In this document: one piece after another, positions 35,105 to 44,050 of the stretch
How the letters are laid out: every line of letters starts with the position of its first letter
How positions within the stretch are numbered: position 1 is the stretch's first letter
The notes under the pieces: generated by a model
Seen by the model: only the letters and a program-made list of their open reading frames with translations
What the model was told of the DNA's origin: nothing
Databases searched by the model: none
Program-made: the position numbers and the translations under genes
Source: Candidatus Zixiibacteriota bacterium
Lineage (GTDB): Bacteria > Zixibacteria > MSB-5A5 > GN15 > FEB-12
Length of the DNA: 64,000 bases
Assembly: GCA_040753875.1 (NCBI GenBank)
Contig: JBFMDV010000032.1
Span: 62,001 to 126,000 of the forward strand
Direction: 5' to 3'

Positions 35105-35902
35105 ATGAAACGCATATCGACACTCACCGGCTTGGTTCTTGCGACCGGCCTGCTTTGGACTGCGGCGTTAGCTCAGGACGCCGCGGAGATCATGCAGAAA
35201 TCGCACCTGGCGTATTACTACGCCGGCAACGACGGGCAGACCGACGTTCGCATGACGCTGGCGGACAAGAAGGGCGGGGAGCGAATCCGCGAGTTTACGA
35301 TGCTTCGCCTGGACAAAGAAGACGGCGGCGACCAGAAATACTACACCTATTTCCGGCAGCCCTCGGACGTAGCCCGGCTGACGTTTATGGTGTACAAGAG
35401 CGCCACCGGCAACGACCAGCGCTGGATTTATGTGCCTTCGGTCGATCTGGTGAAGCCGATCAGCGCCGATGACAAAAACTCGAGCTTTGTCGGTTCCGAT
35501 TTTACGTACGAGGATGTCTCCGGCCGTCACTGGACCGAGGACAAGCATACGCTGGTGCGCGAGGATCAGCTTAACGGCAAAGCCGTGCATGTTATCGAGT
35601 CGGTGCCGCTGAAGCCGTACAAGGGGTTCGCCAAGCGGCTGTCATATATCGACAAGACCAGTTTCCTTCCGCTTAAAGAGGAGTATTTCGATGACAAGGG
35701 TGTGATGACGCGGATTCTTCGGGCGGACAAGATCGAGGATATCGACGGCATCACGACCGTGACTATCCGCTCGATGGAAAATGTGAAGAAGGGGAGCAAG
35801 ACTACAGTCGCGTTCAACAGCATCAAGTACAACGTAGGGCTCAAGGACGACATTTTCACCGAGCGTTATCTCAAAACTCCGCCGCGCGAGTACGTGAAGT
35901 AA
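35105..35902 (+). CDS. LolA-like outer-membrane lipoprotein-sorting protein
   Basis: After a signal peptide (MKRISTLTGLVLATGLLWTAALA) the protein shows the LolA-like fold of the family often annotated outer membrane lipoprotein-sorting protein: EIMQKSHLAYYYAGNDGQTDV, FTMLRLDKEDGGDQKYYTYF, RWIYVPSVDLVKPISADDK, SSFVGSDFTYEDVSGR. These paralogues commonly sit beside MMPL/RND transporters and are thought to shuttle hydrophobic cargo across the periplasm. The start at 35105 has AGAGGAAAG upstream; the in-frame start 33 bases earlier would precede the signal peptide. Confidence 0.88.
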   Translation: MKRISTLTGLVLATGLLWTAALAQDAAEIMQKSHLAYYYAGNDGQTDVRMTLADKKGGERIREFTMLRLDKEDGGDQKYYTYFRQPSDVARLTFMVYKSATGNDQRWIYVPSVDLVKPISADDKNSSFVGSDFTYEDVSGRHWTEDKHTLVREDQLNGKAVHVIESVPLKPYKGFAKRLSYIDKTSFLPLKEEYFDDKGVMTRILRADKIEDIDGITTVTIRSMENVKKGSKTTVAFNSIKYNVGLKDDIFTERYLKTPPREYVK

Positions 35903-35921
35903 CCACGGAGGACGGACAACA

Positions 35922-37175
35922 GTGAAAACGAAGCAACTACTCGCGGCACTGGCGCTGGTCGTGACGGCCGGCGCCGTGCAGGCGGAAGTGAAAGTAGACG
36001 GGTTCCTTCAGGGGCTGTTCGGTGGACGACTGGATGAGAAGAATCCGACCGCCACGGAGTACACGGCCTCGGAATCGCGCCTTCAACTCCGACTGGAACA
36101 GGTGGGGGATAAGAACGAGTTCTTTGGACGCATGGATTTCACCTACGACGCCGCCGACAGTGCCGGGATGGACTGGGAGCTTCGCGAGGCGTATATGAAA
36201 GCGCGTCTCGGAAACAACTTCGACCTGAAAGTCGGGCGGCAGATCCTGACGTGGGGAACCGGCGACCTGATTTTCATCAATGATGTATTCGCCAAGGACT
36301 ATCGTTCCTTCTTTGTGGGACGGGATGATCAGTATCTCAAAGCGCCGCAAAACGCATTGCGGCTGGAATATTACGGCGGGATCGGCTCGATCTCATTAGT
36401 CTGGACACCACGCTTCGAGCCGAACCGCCTCCCAACCGGCCGCACGCTGAGCTACTACAATCCGTTCGTGGGGCAGATTGTAGGTGAGGGATATTACTTT
36501 GACGTACCGAGACCGGCCTCGAAATTCGAGAACAGTGAAGTGGCGGCGAGATACAGCCGGCAGGTAGGTGGATTCAATACGGCGTTCTATTTCTACAAAG
36601 GGTTCTACAAGAATCCGCTGGGCGCCGTGATGGTGGACGGGCAGCCGATGCCGGTCTATCCGAAAGTGAACATCTACGGCGCATCCATGCGGGGACAGAT
36701 ATTAGGCGGTATCGCCTGGGTAGAGGGCGGCTATTTTGACTCACGCCAGGATCGGGATGGGGATCAGCCGTTGATGCCCAACTCATCGGCTACCTGGCTG
36801 ACCGGGTTCGAGCGGCAGATCGCGACCAATCTGACAGTGAACGCGCAGTGGCAGGGGGACCTGATGATGGAGTACGATAAGTACAAAGTGGGTCAGGAGT
36901 TCATGGGCGGCTATGTGCGCGATGAGCTGTATCATCTGCTGACCACGCGCATCACCAAGCTCCTGCATTCGGAGCTGGTGACCTTGTCGGCGTTCGTGTT
37001 CTACTCGCCGACCGATGAGGATATGTACGCGCGTCTCAACGCCGAGTACAAGTACACCGACCAGGTGACATTTGCGCTGGGTGCGAACATATTCGACGGT
37101 AACAGTCCGGCGACGAGCTTTGGGCAGTTCCAGCGGAACGACAACCTGTTCTTCAAAGTTACCTACAACTACTGA
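35922..37175 (+). CDS. Outer-membrane beta-barrel protein (DUF1302-like)
   Basis: The 417-residue exported protein (signal MKTKQLLAALALVVTAGAVQA) is made of alternating strands and ends in the barrel signature NLFFKVTYNY. The LREAYMKARLGNNFDLKVGRQILTWGTGDL segment is shared by DUF1302-type barrels encoded next to RND/LolA-like genes. The start is GTG with CGGAGGA upstream, 19 bases after the LolA-like gene. It is the probable outer-membrane element of a three-part transport route. A separate porin role is possible. Confidence 0.8.
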   Translation: MKTKQLLAALALVVTAGAVQAEVKVDGFLQGLFGGRLDEKNPTATEYTASESRLQLRLEQVGDKNEFFGRMDFTYDAADSAGMDWELREAYMKARLGNNFDLKVGRQILTWGTGDLIFINDVFAKDYRSFFVGRDDQYLKAPQNALRLEYYGGIGSISLVWTPRFEPNRLPTGRTLSYYNPFVGQIVGEGYYFDVPRPASKFENSEVAARYSRQVGGFNTAFYFYKGFYKNPLGAVMVDGQPMPVYPKVNIYGASMRGQILGGIAWVEGGYFDSRQDRDGDQPLMPNSSATWLTGFERQIATNLTVNAQWQGDLMMEYDKYKVGQEFMGGYVRDELYHLLTTRITKLLHSELVTLSAFVFYSPTDEDMYARLNAEYKYTDQVTFALGANIFDGNSPATSFGQFQRNDNLFFKVTYNY

Positions 37176-37189
37176 GAAGGAACAACGTG

Positions 37190-37381
37190 ATGACAATAGA
37201 GAATTCCATTCGAATCCTGGCGGGCACGATGGTGCTGATTTCGCTGATTTTGTATCTGCTGGTGTCGCCGTATTGGCTTTTGCTGGCGGCGTTTGTGGGG
37301 CTAAATCTGGTTCAATCCGCGTTCACCGGATTTTGCCCGGCGGAGATGATTTTCAGAAGGCTGATGCCATCGGCGAAATAG
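37190..37381 (+). CDS. DUF2892 small membrane protein (YgaP-like)
   Basis: This protein of about 63 residues has two membrane helices and the family ending FTGFCPAEMIFRRL. DUF2892 domains accompany rhodanese and sulfur-metabolism genes in many bacteria, which fits the sulfur operon shortly upstream. AAGGAA lies just before the ATG; an adjacent GTG three bases earlier is an alternative. A terminator-like hairpin follows. Confidence 0.85.
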   Translation: MTIENSIRILAGTMVLISLILYLLVSPYWLLLAAFVGLNLVQSAFTGFCPAEMIFRRLMPSAK

Positions 37382-37408
37382 ACATAGATCCTTCCTGAGG
37401 TGCAGCGA

Positions 37409-37441
37409 AAGGCCGGTATGTCCTTGTGATATGCCGGCCTT
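37409..37441 (+). terminator. Hairpin after the DUF2892 gene
   Basis: AAGGCCGGTAT (37409-37419) pairs with ATGCCGGCCTT (37431-37441) with a single G-T pair around an 11-base loop, 28 bases past the stop. The T-tract is weak (TTGATATTT). It is a reasonable terminator for the MMPL/LolA-like operon. Confidence 0.6.
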
Positions 37442-37752
37442 GATATTTGGAGACATGTAATTGACGCGGTGGGGGCGACAAACTCGGGCAGGGTACCCTC
37501 ACCGCCACCCTTCCCATTCCGGCAGTTCTTGCTCGCCCGAGATGCGCGGTCCACAGTCAGTACGTGCAAAGAGTCCCGTGTCGAGAGCGAGTGTGAACTG
37601 CCGGTCCTTGAGGCCCCGTTCAATCGGTCGGGTCACACGAGCTCTATTAGCTTCGACCGGATGATTTGATAGCCTTACTTTGCGGGCAATTTTGCGAGCC
37701 GCGTCTCAATAGAAGTGAGCTCGCAAGACCCGATCGAACAACTGAATGTAGC

Positions 37753-37885
37753 GTAGGTCTGATTCCGAGGTTACTTCGGCCATGAGACCCTCGGCAGCCG
37801 TAGGCCGGGTTCCGAGGTCGTTTCGACCGAGAAACACGGCACCCCTGCTTTCCGAGATTGCTTCGGCGCGGCGCCTCGCAATGAC
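37753..37885. repeat. Array of short hairpin-forming repeats
   Basis: A ~47-base unit beginning GTAGG and containing TTCCGAGGTT-CTTCGG occurs at 37753-37799 and again, diverged, at 37800-37846. A third core, TTCCGAGATTGCTTCGG, begins at 37850 and joins the element GAGATTGCTTCG...CCTCGCAATGAC (37854-37885), which recurs at 40660-40707. Small stems such as GGTCG-TTT-CGACC are possible within units. They look like non-coding interspersed repeats. Confidence 0.55.
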
Positions 37886-37900
37886 TCTATCGACAGACTT

Positions 37901-38698
37901 TCACCCACTGCGAGGCAATGTCAGTCCCAGCAATTGTGCCATCTGTTTTGCATTTGTCGCCGCCTGGCCGAGATGGCAGTTGTTGAAATAGAGATAGGCC
38001 GCTCTCACCTTTAGACGGATTTCCTCGATCTTCGGCAGCCATTCTTTGAGTTCATCTTCCGAATAGAGATAATCGTACCGGTCGTGGCCGCTTCCGCTGT
38101 ACCATTTGGCGGCATTGCGGCCGTGAAAGCGGACATAGGCGACGTCGCCGGTGATAAGTGGAGTTGGTGGCACCATCTGGGGCAACTGCGGCTCATCGAC
38201 CGAGACACAGTTGAGGTTCAGCGAGCGGAGTTTCTCCATCACCTCAGGCCTGATCCAGCTGGCGTGGCGAAATTCGATAAAGAGCGGAAGGTTGGGCATT
38301 TCCTTACGGCACAGTTCGAGATGTCTCTCGTTCAATTTGGAGCGACTGAACGACCAGGGGAACTGAAGCAATACACCGGTGAGCTGGCTGGACTCTGCGA
38401 GCGGAGCGATCGACTGTAGAAACTTGGGCGTCTCATCGTGAATCAAATCGCGCCGGTGTGTGGCGGACGTGTGCGCCTTGACCATAAATGTAAAATGGCC
38501 CGGCACTCTTTTGAGCATGCTCGCAAACACACGGGAATGAGGGATGGCATAGTAGGTGGCGTTGATCTCAACGGTGTCGAAAAACCGGGCGTAGTGTTCC
38601 AGCATCTGTCCCTTAGCGATCCTGACGGGGTAAAACGATCCGCGCCAATCCTCGAAGGAGTAGCCGGAGGTGCCAATGTGAAGGGAACCGAGTGGCAT
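37901..38698 (-). CDS. DUF72 domain protein (YecE-like)
   Basis: This is a full-length 265-residue member of the DUF72 TIM-barrel family: LHIGTSGYSFEDWRGSFYP at the start, FFDTVEINATYYAIP, FTFMVKAHTSATH, LPLFIEFRHASW and the terminal YLYFNNCHLGQAATNAKQM. Function is unknown in general; the fold resembles metal-dependent sugar isomerases and nucleases. It is monocistronic. Confidence 0.92.
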   Translation of the reverse strand: MPLGSLHIGTSGYSFEDWRGSFYPVRIAKGQMLEHYARFFDTVEINATYYAIPHSRVFASMLKRVPGHFTFMVKAHTSATHRRDLIHDETPKFLQSIAPLAESSQLTGVLLQFPWSFSRSKLNERHLELCRKEMPNLPLFIEFRHASWIRPEVMEKLRSLNLNCVSVDEPQLPQMVPPTPLITGDVAYVRFHGRNAAKWYSGSGHDRYDYLYSEDELKEWLPKIEEIRLKVRAAYLYFNNCHLGQAATNAKQMAQLLGLTLPRSG

Positions 38699-38942
38699 GG
38701 TGATAATGTACGTTTGAAATCAGGGGCGGCAAATCACGTTTGAGGCGGTTGCAGAGGTCGCCAGGTCACACTCGGTCTCGACTTGAGAGATGATGTGTCA
38801 AATCTGCTCGACAGCTGTTGTCTCGGCCGACCAAGACCTGGCGAAACGGGTAACCTTTGGCCAGGCCGCGTCTTGACATTTCCCCCCTTTTCCAATTCCT
38901 TCCCCACACGAAAAACTAACCCAGACATGAAAGACCTTTCGC

Positions 38943-40622
38943 ATGGCTGACAAATACATCTTCAGCATGTTCCGGCTGAACAAGTTCTACGGGCAAAAAC
39001 AGGTACTCAAGGATATCGGGCTGTCGTTCTATCCCGGAGCCAAGATCGGGATCGTGGGAGAGAACGGCGCCGGCAAATCGACTGTCCTTCGCATCATGGC
39101 CGGGCTCGACGATGCTTTCCAGGGGAAAGCGTTCATCACTCCCGGCTACCGTGCCGGCATGGTCATGCAGGAGCCGCAACTGGATGAGACGCTGACGGTC
39201 CGGCAGTCGATCGAGCTCGCGTTTGCGCCGACAGTCGCTCTGATCAACGAATACAACGAGATCACAGCCAAGATGGCGGAGCCGATGTCCGATGATGACA
39301 TGGCCAAGGCGATGGAGCGGATGGGGGAGCTTCAGGACAAGCTTGATGCCGCCGACGGCTGGAATCTGGACCAGCATCTGGCAGTGGCGAGCGATGCGCT
39401 CTGTCTACCGGAAGATGACCGGATTGTCGGCACGCTATCAGGAGGCGAGCGTCGGCGCGTGGCGCTGTGCAAAGTGCTCTTGGAGAAGCCTGACCTGCTC
39501 CTACTTGACGAGCCGACCAACCATCTTGACGCCGAGACAGTGGACTGGCTGGAGGCGCAACTTCGCGAATACCCCGGTACGGTAATCATCGTGACGCACG
39601 ACCGGTATTTTCTCGACAATATCACCAAGTGGATCCTTGAGCTTGAAGATGGCCGCGGGATACCGTACGAAGGGAACTATAGTTCCTGGCTGGAGCAGAA
39701 GCTGGCCAAATTGACCACCAGGGAGAAAGATGACTCGCCGCGCGGACGGGCGCTGGCGCACGAACTGGCCTGGATCAAGATGTCAAACAAGGACCGTCAC
39801 CAGATGGCCCGTACGCGCATACTGGAATACGAGCAGTTGGTGGCGCGCGAGTCGGCAGCATCAAAAGAAGATGGTTCGGTTATCACGATCGCGCCCGGCC
39901 CGGCGCTCGGCGACCAGGTGCTGGAGTTCAAGAATGTCTCCAAGCAGTTCGGCGATAATGCGCTATTCAACGACCTCAGTTTCATTATGCCGAAATCCGC
40001 CGTGGTGGGATTGGTAGGCCCGAATGGGGCCGGCAAAACCACTTTGCTTCGGCTGGTTGTCGGACAGGAAAAACCGGACAGCGGGAATGTGACCGTTGGT
40101 GCCACGGTGAAGGTTGCCCATGTGGATCAGGGGCGGGAGTCATTGACGGGAGATCGTCCCTTGCTGGACGAAGTGGGAGACGGTCAGGCGGAGATACAGC
40201 TGGGCAAGCAGGCGGTGCCGATACGCCAATATCTCGCACGGTTTGGATTCAAGGGGGCGGACCAACAGAAGACGGTCGGTGAACTCTCCGGTGGCGAGCG
40301 GAACCGGTGTCATCTGGCCAAAGTGCTTAAGATCGGCGGCAACCTGCTCCTGTTGGACGAGCCGACAAACGATCTTGATGTCAACACGCTTCGCATGTTG
40401 GAAGAAGCGATACTCAATTATCCGGGCTGTGTGATGGTGATCAGCCACGACCGGTTCTTTCTGGATCGCATCTGCACTCACTTGCTGGTGTTCGAGGGAG
40501 AGGGAAATGTTCGGTGGTTCGACGGGAACTTCAAGGAGTACGAAGAGTGGCGGAGCAAGGAGTTGGGTGGGCATTTGTTCGAGAATCGCCGCAATCGGTA
40601 TCGGAAGCTGGTGAAGGCGTAA
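38943..40622 (+). CDS. ettA: Energy-dependent translational throttle protein EttA (ABC-F)
   Basis: The protein has two ABC ATPase cassettes in one 559-residue chain without membrane segments: Walker A GENGAGKS and GPNGAGKT, signatures LSGGERRRVAL and LSGGERNRCHL, and Walker B LLLLDEPTNHLD and LLLLDEPTNDLD. The linker carries an arm insertion, and the whole matches EttA in length and in the N-terminal YIFSMFRLNKFYGQKQVL. EttA binds the ribosomal E site and gates the first elongation step according to ATP/ADP. It is transcribed alone and followed by a small repeat and a strong terminator. Confidence 0.95.
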   Translation: MADKYIFSMFRLNKFYGQKQVLKDIGLSFYPGAKIGIVGENGAGKSTVLRIMAGLDDAFQGKAFITPGYRAGMVMQEPQLDETLTVRQSIELAFAPTVALINEYNEITAKMAEPMSDDDMAKAMERMGELQDKLDAADGWNLDQHLAVASDALCLPEDDRIVGTLSGGERRRVALCKVLLEKPDLLLLDEPTNHLDAETVDWLEAQLREYPGTVIIVTHDRYFLDNITKWILELEDGRGIPYEGNYSSWLEQKLAKLTTREKDDSPRGRALAHELAWIKMSNKDRHQMARTRILEYEQLVARESAASKEDGSVITIAPGPALGDQVLEFKNVSKQFGDNALFNDLSFIMPKSAVVGLVGPNGAGKTTLLRLVVGQEKPDSGNVTVGATVKVAHVDQGRESLTGDRPLLDEVGDGQAEIQLGKQAVPIRQYLARFGFKGADQQKTVGELSGGERNRCHLAKVLKIGGNLLLLDEPTNDLDVNTLRMLEEAILNYPGCVMVISHDRFFLDRICTHLLVFEGEGNVRWFDGNFKEYEEWRSKELGGHLFENRRNRYRKLVKA

Positions 40623-40659
40623 CTCGCGTAGTCATAGCTTCTCTATTAGAAACAGGGGA

Positions 40660-40707
40660 GAGATTGCTTCGTCCGGTTCGACTTTGGCGAATCCTCCTCG
40701 CAATGAC
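40660..40707. repeat. Interspersed GAGATTGCTTCG element
   Basis: The 12-base ends GAGATTGCTTCG and CCTCGCAATGAC flank a variable centre (24 bases here, 8 in the copy at 37854-37885). ATTGC and GCAAT at the two ends can pair. It lies just past the ettA stop codon. Two copies 2.8 kb apart in intergenic DNA suggest a genome-wide small repeat family. Confidence 0.6.
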
Positions 40708-40759
40708 GTGACCTCGTGTGTGAAAAACGATTAAAGAGTACAGTACAACGCCAGAAATC

Positions 40760-40788
40760 AAAAAGGCGGCCTGGGCGGCCGCCTTTTT
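40760..40788. terminator. Bidirectional intrinsic terminator
   Basis: A perfect 12-bp stem (AAAAAGGCGGCC with its complement) around the loop TGGGC has an A-run on one side and a T-run on the other. It is the clearest terminator in the window. It lies between the convergent ettA and dockerin beta-helix genes and should serve both. Confidence 0.92.
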
Positions 40789-40844
40789 TGGTGGGTAGTC
40801 ACTAAGGGAAGAGGAAAAGCGACTACTTTACTTGCGTGCTCCGC

Positions 40845-43772
40845 TCACGGACAGGCCGGGAGGGAGGCACCGAAGAACAGGAAGTCGATCAGAGCCTGCA
40901 AGTCCGAGATATCAACCGACGCTGAGTTATCGACATCGTTCTCCTGGAAGCAGCTCGAAATAGAACCGCCGAAGAACAAGAAGTCGACCATCGCCGACAA
41001 GTCTGAGATGTCCACGAGATCGCCGGGATCGCCGTCGACATTTCCTGTGTTGCCAGTGCAGCAGGAGCAGGTGTACGTGGCGACTTCACCCATGTGACCG
41101 CCGCAGTACAGGAAAGTCCAACCGGCCGCCCAGGACTGGCTCAGCGGCTGTGCGGGGTCGAAAGCACCGGAATATCCGACGGTCTGAATGTAGCCGTTCG
41201 GATCGACCACAGCCTGGAAGCTGGTGGCGGCAGGGCTGCAGGTAGCCGGACGAGGATCAAGACCGGCATTTTGGATGCGGCTGGTGCCGCGAGCCAGCGG
41301 GTCGGTCAGCTCAAGCGAGTTGTTCGCCGCCATGTAAGCATCGACACCTGTGCCGTTGGAAATAGCCGTCCAAGTGGTACCAGCTCCGAAATTGGCGAAA
41401 AAGTTGTTCTCCAGCTTGACCTGCGTACCGATGAGAGCATTCGACGCAGCGTTGCTGATATCGACCGCCTTGCGGGCCCAATCTGAGTAGATCGAATTGT
41501 AGAAGTATCCGCCGGTTCCGGAGCGGAAACTGACCACATAGTCATTGTCCGTTTCACCAGAGGCCGCGCCGGAGCCGTATCCGGTAACGTTCGAGATATA
41601 CGGCCAGGCGCCCGGAGCCGTAATGCAACCACCCGGCGTGCAGTAATCGATCTCGTGAGCGCGGCTGCCTGAGGACGGAAGGACAGCATCCTTGATGCAG
41701 AACCAGAACTGGCCGGAACCACTGTAGCCGAAGTCCCAGTCGAAACCATCGTCATCGCAGAAAGCAGTGATCAAATACGACGTGTTGACAGTCCCGCCGA
41801 AGAACTCGAACCCATCGTCCAGATTCTGGTACGCTTCGACGTGATCGATGACTGTTCCGCTGCCCACGCCGCCCATGGTGAGGCCGTTGATTTCGTTGGC
41901 CGCGCCGATGATGGAGCCACCATGACGCAGAGAAGCGTAGCGGAAGACGCCGGAGTTGTCGTTCGGTATACCGCCGCCGAATTCGCCGCGCGGCTCGGTG
42001 GTCGGAATCCCTTCAATCTGGGCGACACCGGTGGCGGTGGTGACGGTCGAGTTGCCGAGAATAATGACCGAGCCCCAGAGCCCCTTGCCGGCGGCGCCGA
42101 GAGGGATATCATTCGGGTCATCGACATCGTCGGTCGACGCCGTGAACACGACCGGGCAGTCGGATGCGCCGGTAGCGTAGATCTTGCCGCCGCGCGCCAC
42201 AATGAGAGCGGTCGCAGCCGCGCCTTGGCCGGGGTTACCCTTGATGACGGTGCCGGGACCGATAATCAGTTGTTCGCCTGTCTCGACGTATACGAATCCG
42301 CTTAGGTTGATAACGGTGTCCTGATTCCAGACCACTGTGCCGACCATGTTGGCATCGGTGAACACCTGCACAGGCTTGCCATTGTCTGTGATGCAGTTGC
42401 AGTCGGCCAGTTGAGTACACTGAATGAGAATGTTGTAGAACGACGTGGCGGACCAGCCGCAGAGCCAGGGACTGACATTCGGCTCGAACGCGCCACGGTA
42501 GGTGGTGGGCACGATGTAACCGTTCGGATCGGCCACTGCCACCGCACCGGCGACAGCGGTGTTGATTGACCGGGGATCAAGGCCGTTGTTCTGGATGCGA
42601 CTGATGGATGCGACATTCGCCGTGGCGGTAATCGCATTATTGGCCGCCATGTAGGCATCGACGCCCGCGCCGTTGCAGATGGCCGTGAAAGTAGCGCCGG
42701 CGCCGAATCCAAAGTACAGGTTGTTTTCGAGTTTAACCTGGGTGCCGATCAGCGCGTTGGAGGCGGCGTTGCTGATGTCCACCGCTCGCTGTGCGAAATC
42801 TTCATATACGTTGTTGTAGAAGTAGCCGCCGGTGCCGGAGCGGAAGCTGACCACGTAATCATTGTCGGTTTCGCCGGAGGCAGCGCCTGAGCCGATGCCG
42901 GTCACGTTGGAAACGTAGGGCCAGACGCCCGGAGCAGCGATGCAGCCGCCCGGCGTGCAGTAATCTATCTCATGGGCGCGGCTGCCGGAGGAGGGGAGCA
43001 CGGCGTCTTTCAGCACGAACCAGAACTGCCCGGAGCCGCTGAAACCGAAGTCCCAGTCGAAACCATCGTCGTCGCAGAAGACGGCCGCCAGGTAGCTGGT
43101 GTTGACCGTGCCGCCGAAGAACTCGAAGCCATCGTCGAGGTTCTGGAACGCTTCGACATGGTCGATCTTGGTGCCGCGACCCACACCACCCATGGTGAGG
43201 CCGTTGATTTCATTCGCAGCGCCTATGATGGAACCACCATGACGCAGAGAAACATAGCGAAAGACGCCCGAGTTGTCGTTCGGGTTGACGCCGCCGTATT
43301 CGGCACGCGGCTCGGTAGTCGGAATACCTTCAATCTGGGCGACACCGGTTGCCGTGGTGACGGGAGCGCTGCCGAGTATGATGACCGAACCCCAGAGTCC
43401 CTTGCCGGCTGCTCCGAGCGGGATATCGTTCGGGTCGTCAACGTTATCGCTGATGGCCGTGAAGATGATCGGCTTCTTCTCGGTCCCCTCGGCGTAAATC
43501 TTGCCGCCACGGGCCACAATTAAAGCGGTGGCCGAAGCGCCCTGGCCGGGGTTTCCCTTAATGATGGTGCCCGGTTCGATAATTAGTATCTCGCCGGATT
43601 CGACGTAGACGAATCCCGTGAGATTCCAAACGGTGTCGGCCGACCAGACGGTCGTGCCGACGATATTTGCGTCGGTTACTACTTTGACCGGCTTTCCGGC
43701 CTCGGACACCTGGCTATAGCTGAGCGCAGGCAGCACGAGGACGAAAAGAGTCAGCATGATCTTGCGAAGCAT
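40845..43772 (-). CDS. Secreted duplicated beta-helix protein with C-terminal dockerin
   Basis: The 975-residue protein has a signal peptide (LRKIMLTLFVLVLPALSYS), then two copies of a ~439-residue domain starting at GKPVKVVTDANIVGT (~26) and GKPVQVFTDANMVGT (~465). They share long near-identical tracts (IPLGAAGKGLWGSVIILG, SGETDNDYVVSFRSGTGGYF) and ~80% DNA identity in places. Glycine-rich turns indicate a parallel beta-helix. The last ~70 residues form a dockerin-like double EF-hand (GDLVDISDLSAMVDFLFFGG; NSASVDISDLQALIDFLFFG) that binds calcium and could anchor the protein. AGGAGG-like sequence before the ATG fixes the start. It follows the TonB-dependent receptor gene on the same strand, so surface nutrient capture is plausible. 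Confidence 0.85.
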   Translation of the reverse strand: MLRKIMLTLFVLVLPALSYSQVSEAGKPVKVVTDANIVGTTVWSADTVWNLTGFVYVESGEILIIEPGTIIKGNPGQGASATALIVARGGKIYAEGTEKKPIIFTAISDNVDDPNDIPLGAAGKGLWGSVIILGSAPVTTATGVAQIEGIPTTEPRAEYGGVNPNDNSGVFRYVSLRHGGSIIGAANEINGLTMGGVGRGTKIDHVEAFQNLDDGFEFFGGTVNTSYLAAVFCDDDGFDWDFGFSGSGQFWFVLKDAVLPSSGSRAHEIDYCTPGGCIAAPGVWPYVSNVTGIGSGAASGETDNDYVVSFRSGTGGYFYNNVYEDFAQRAVDISNAASNALIGTQVKLENNLYFGFGAGATFTAICNGAGVDAYMAANNAITATANVASISRIQNNGLDPRSINTAVAGAVAVADPNGYIVPTTYRGAFEPNVSPWLCGWSATSFYNILIQCTQLADCNCITDNGKPVQVFTDANMVGTVVWNQDTVINLSGFVYVETGEQLIIGPGTVIKGNPGQGAAATALIVARGGKIYATGASDCPVVFTASTDDVDDPNDIPLGAAGKGLWGSVIILGNSTVTTATGVAQIEGIPTTEPRGEFGGGIPNDNSGVFRYASLRHGGSIIGAANEINGLTMGGVGSGTVIDHVEAYQNLDDGFEFFGGTVNTSYLITAFCDDDGFDWDFGYSGSGQFWFCIKDAVLPSSGSRAHEIDYCTPGGCITAPGAWPYISNVTGYGSGAASGETDNDYVVSFRSGTGGYFYNSIYSDWARKAVDISNAASNALIGTQVKLENNFFANFGAGTTWTAISNGTGVDAYMAANNSLELTDPLARGTSRIQNAGLDPRPATCSPAATSFQAVVDPNGYIQTVGYSGAFDPAQPLSQSWAAGWTFLYCGGHMGEVATYTCSCCTGNTGNVDGDPGDLVDISDLSAMVDFLFFGGSISSCFQENDVDNSASVDISDLQALIDFLFFGASLPACP

Positions 43773-44050
43773 CGATTCCTCCAATGGGGTGTATGGACTT
43801 TCCTATCGTTTTGATTCCCAACCTGTCACAAAGAGAATGAATTGTGTTACATGTACCCGTGTGCCTGGGTGTGCACCTCCTCGTTAGGGTTACTGTCATA
43901 TCGTCCGTTCTAATTGAATGAGGTCTCAGGACACCACTCGTCGTCTGGTTGGCTCTCACGTGCGGTGGCGTCATGACACGCGCTCTATGTTCATTCAGAA
44001 TCATCATCTCTTTGTTAATACCGGTCCGTTACAGCCCAATTGGATTATTG

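Larger units (their letters stand above)
37382..37900. other. Repeat-bearing intergenic region
   Basis: These 519 bases between the convergent DUF2892 and DUF72 genes hold no convincing gene. They hold a terminator-like hairpin at 37409-37441 and a block of short imperfect repeats at 37753-37885 (listed separately). I see nothing else recognisable. Confidence 0.5.
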
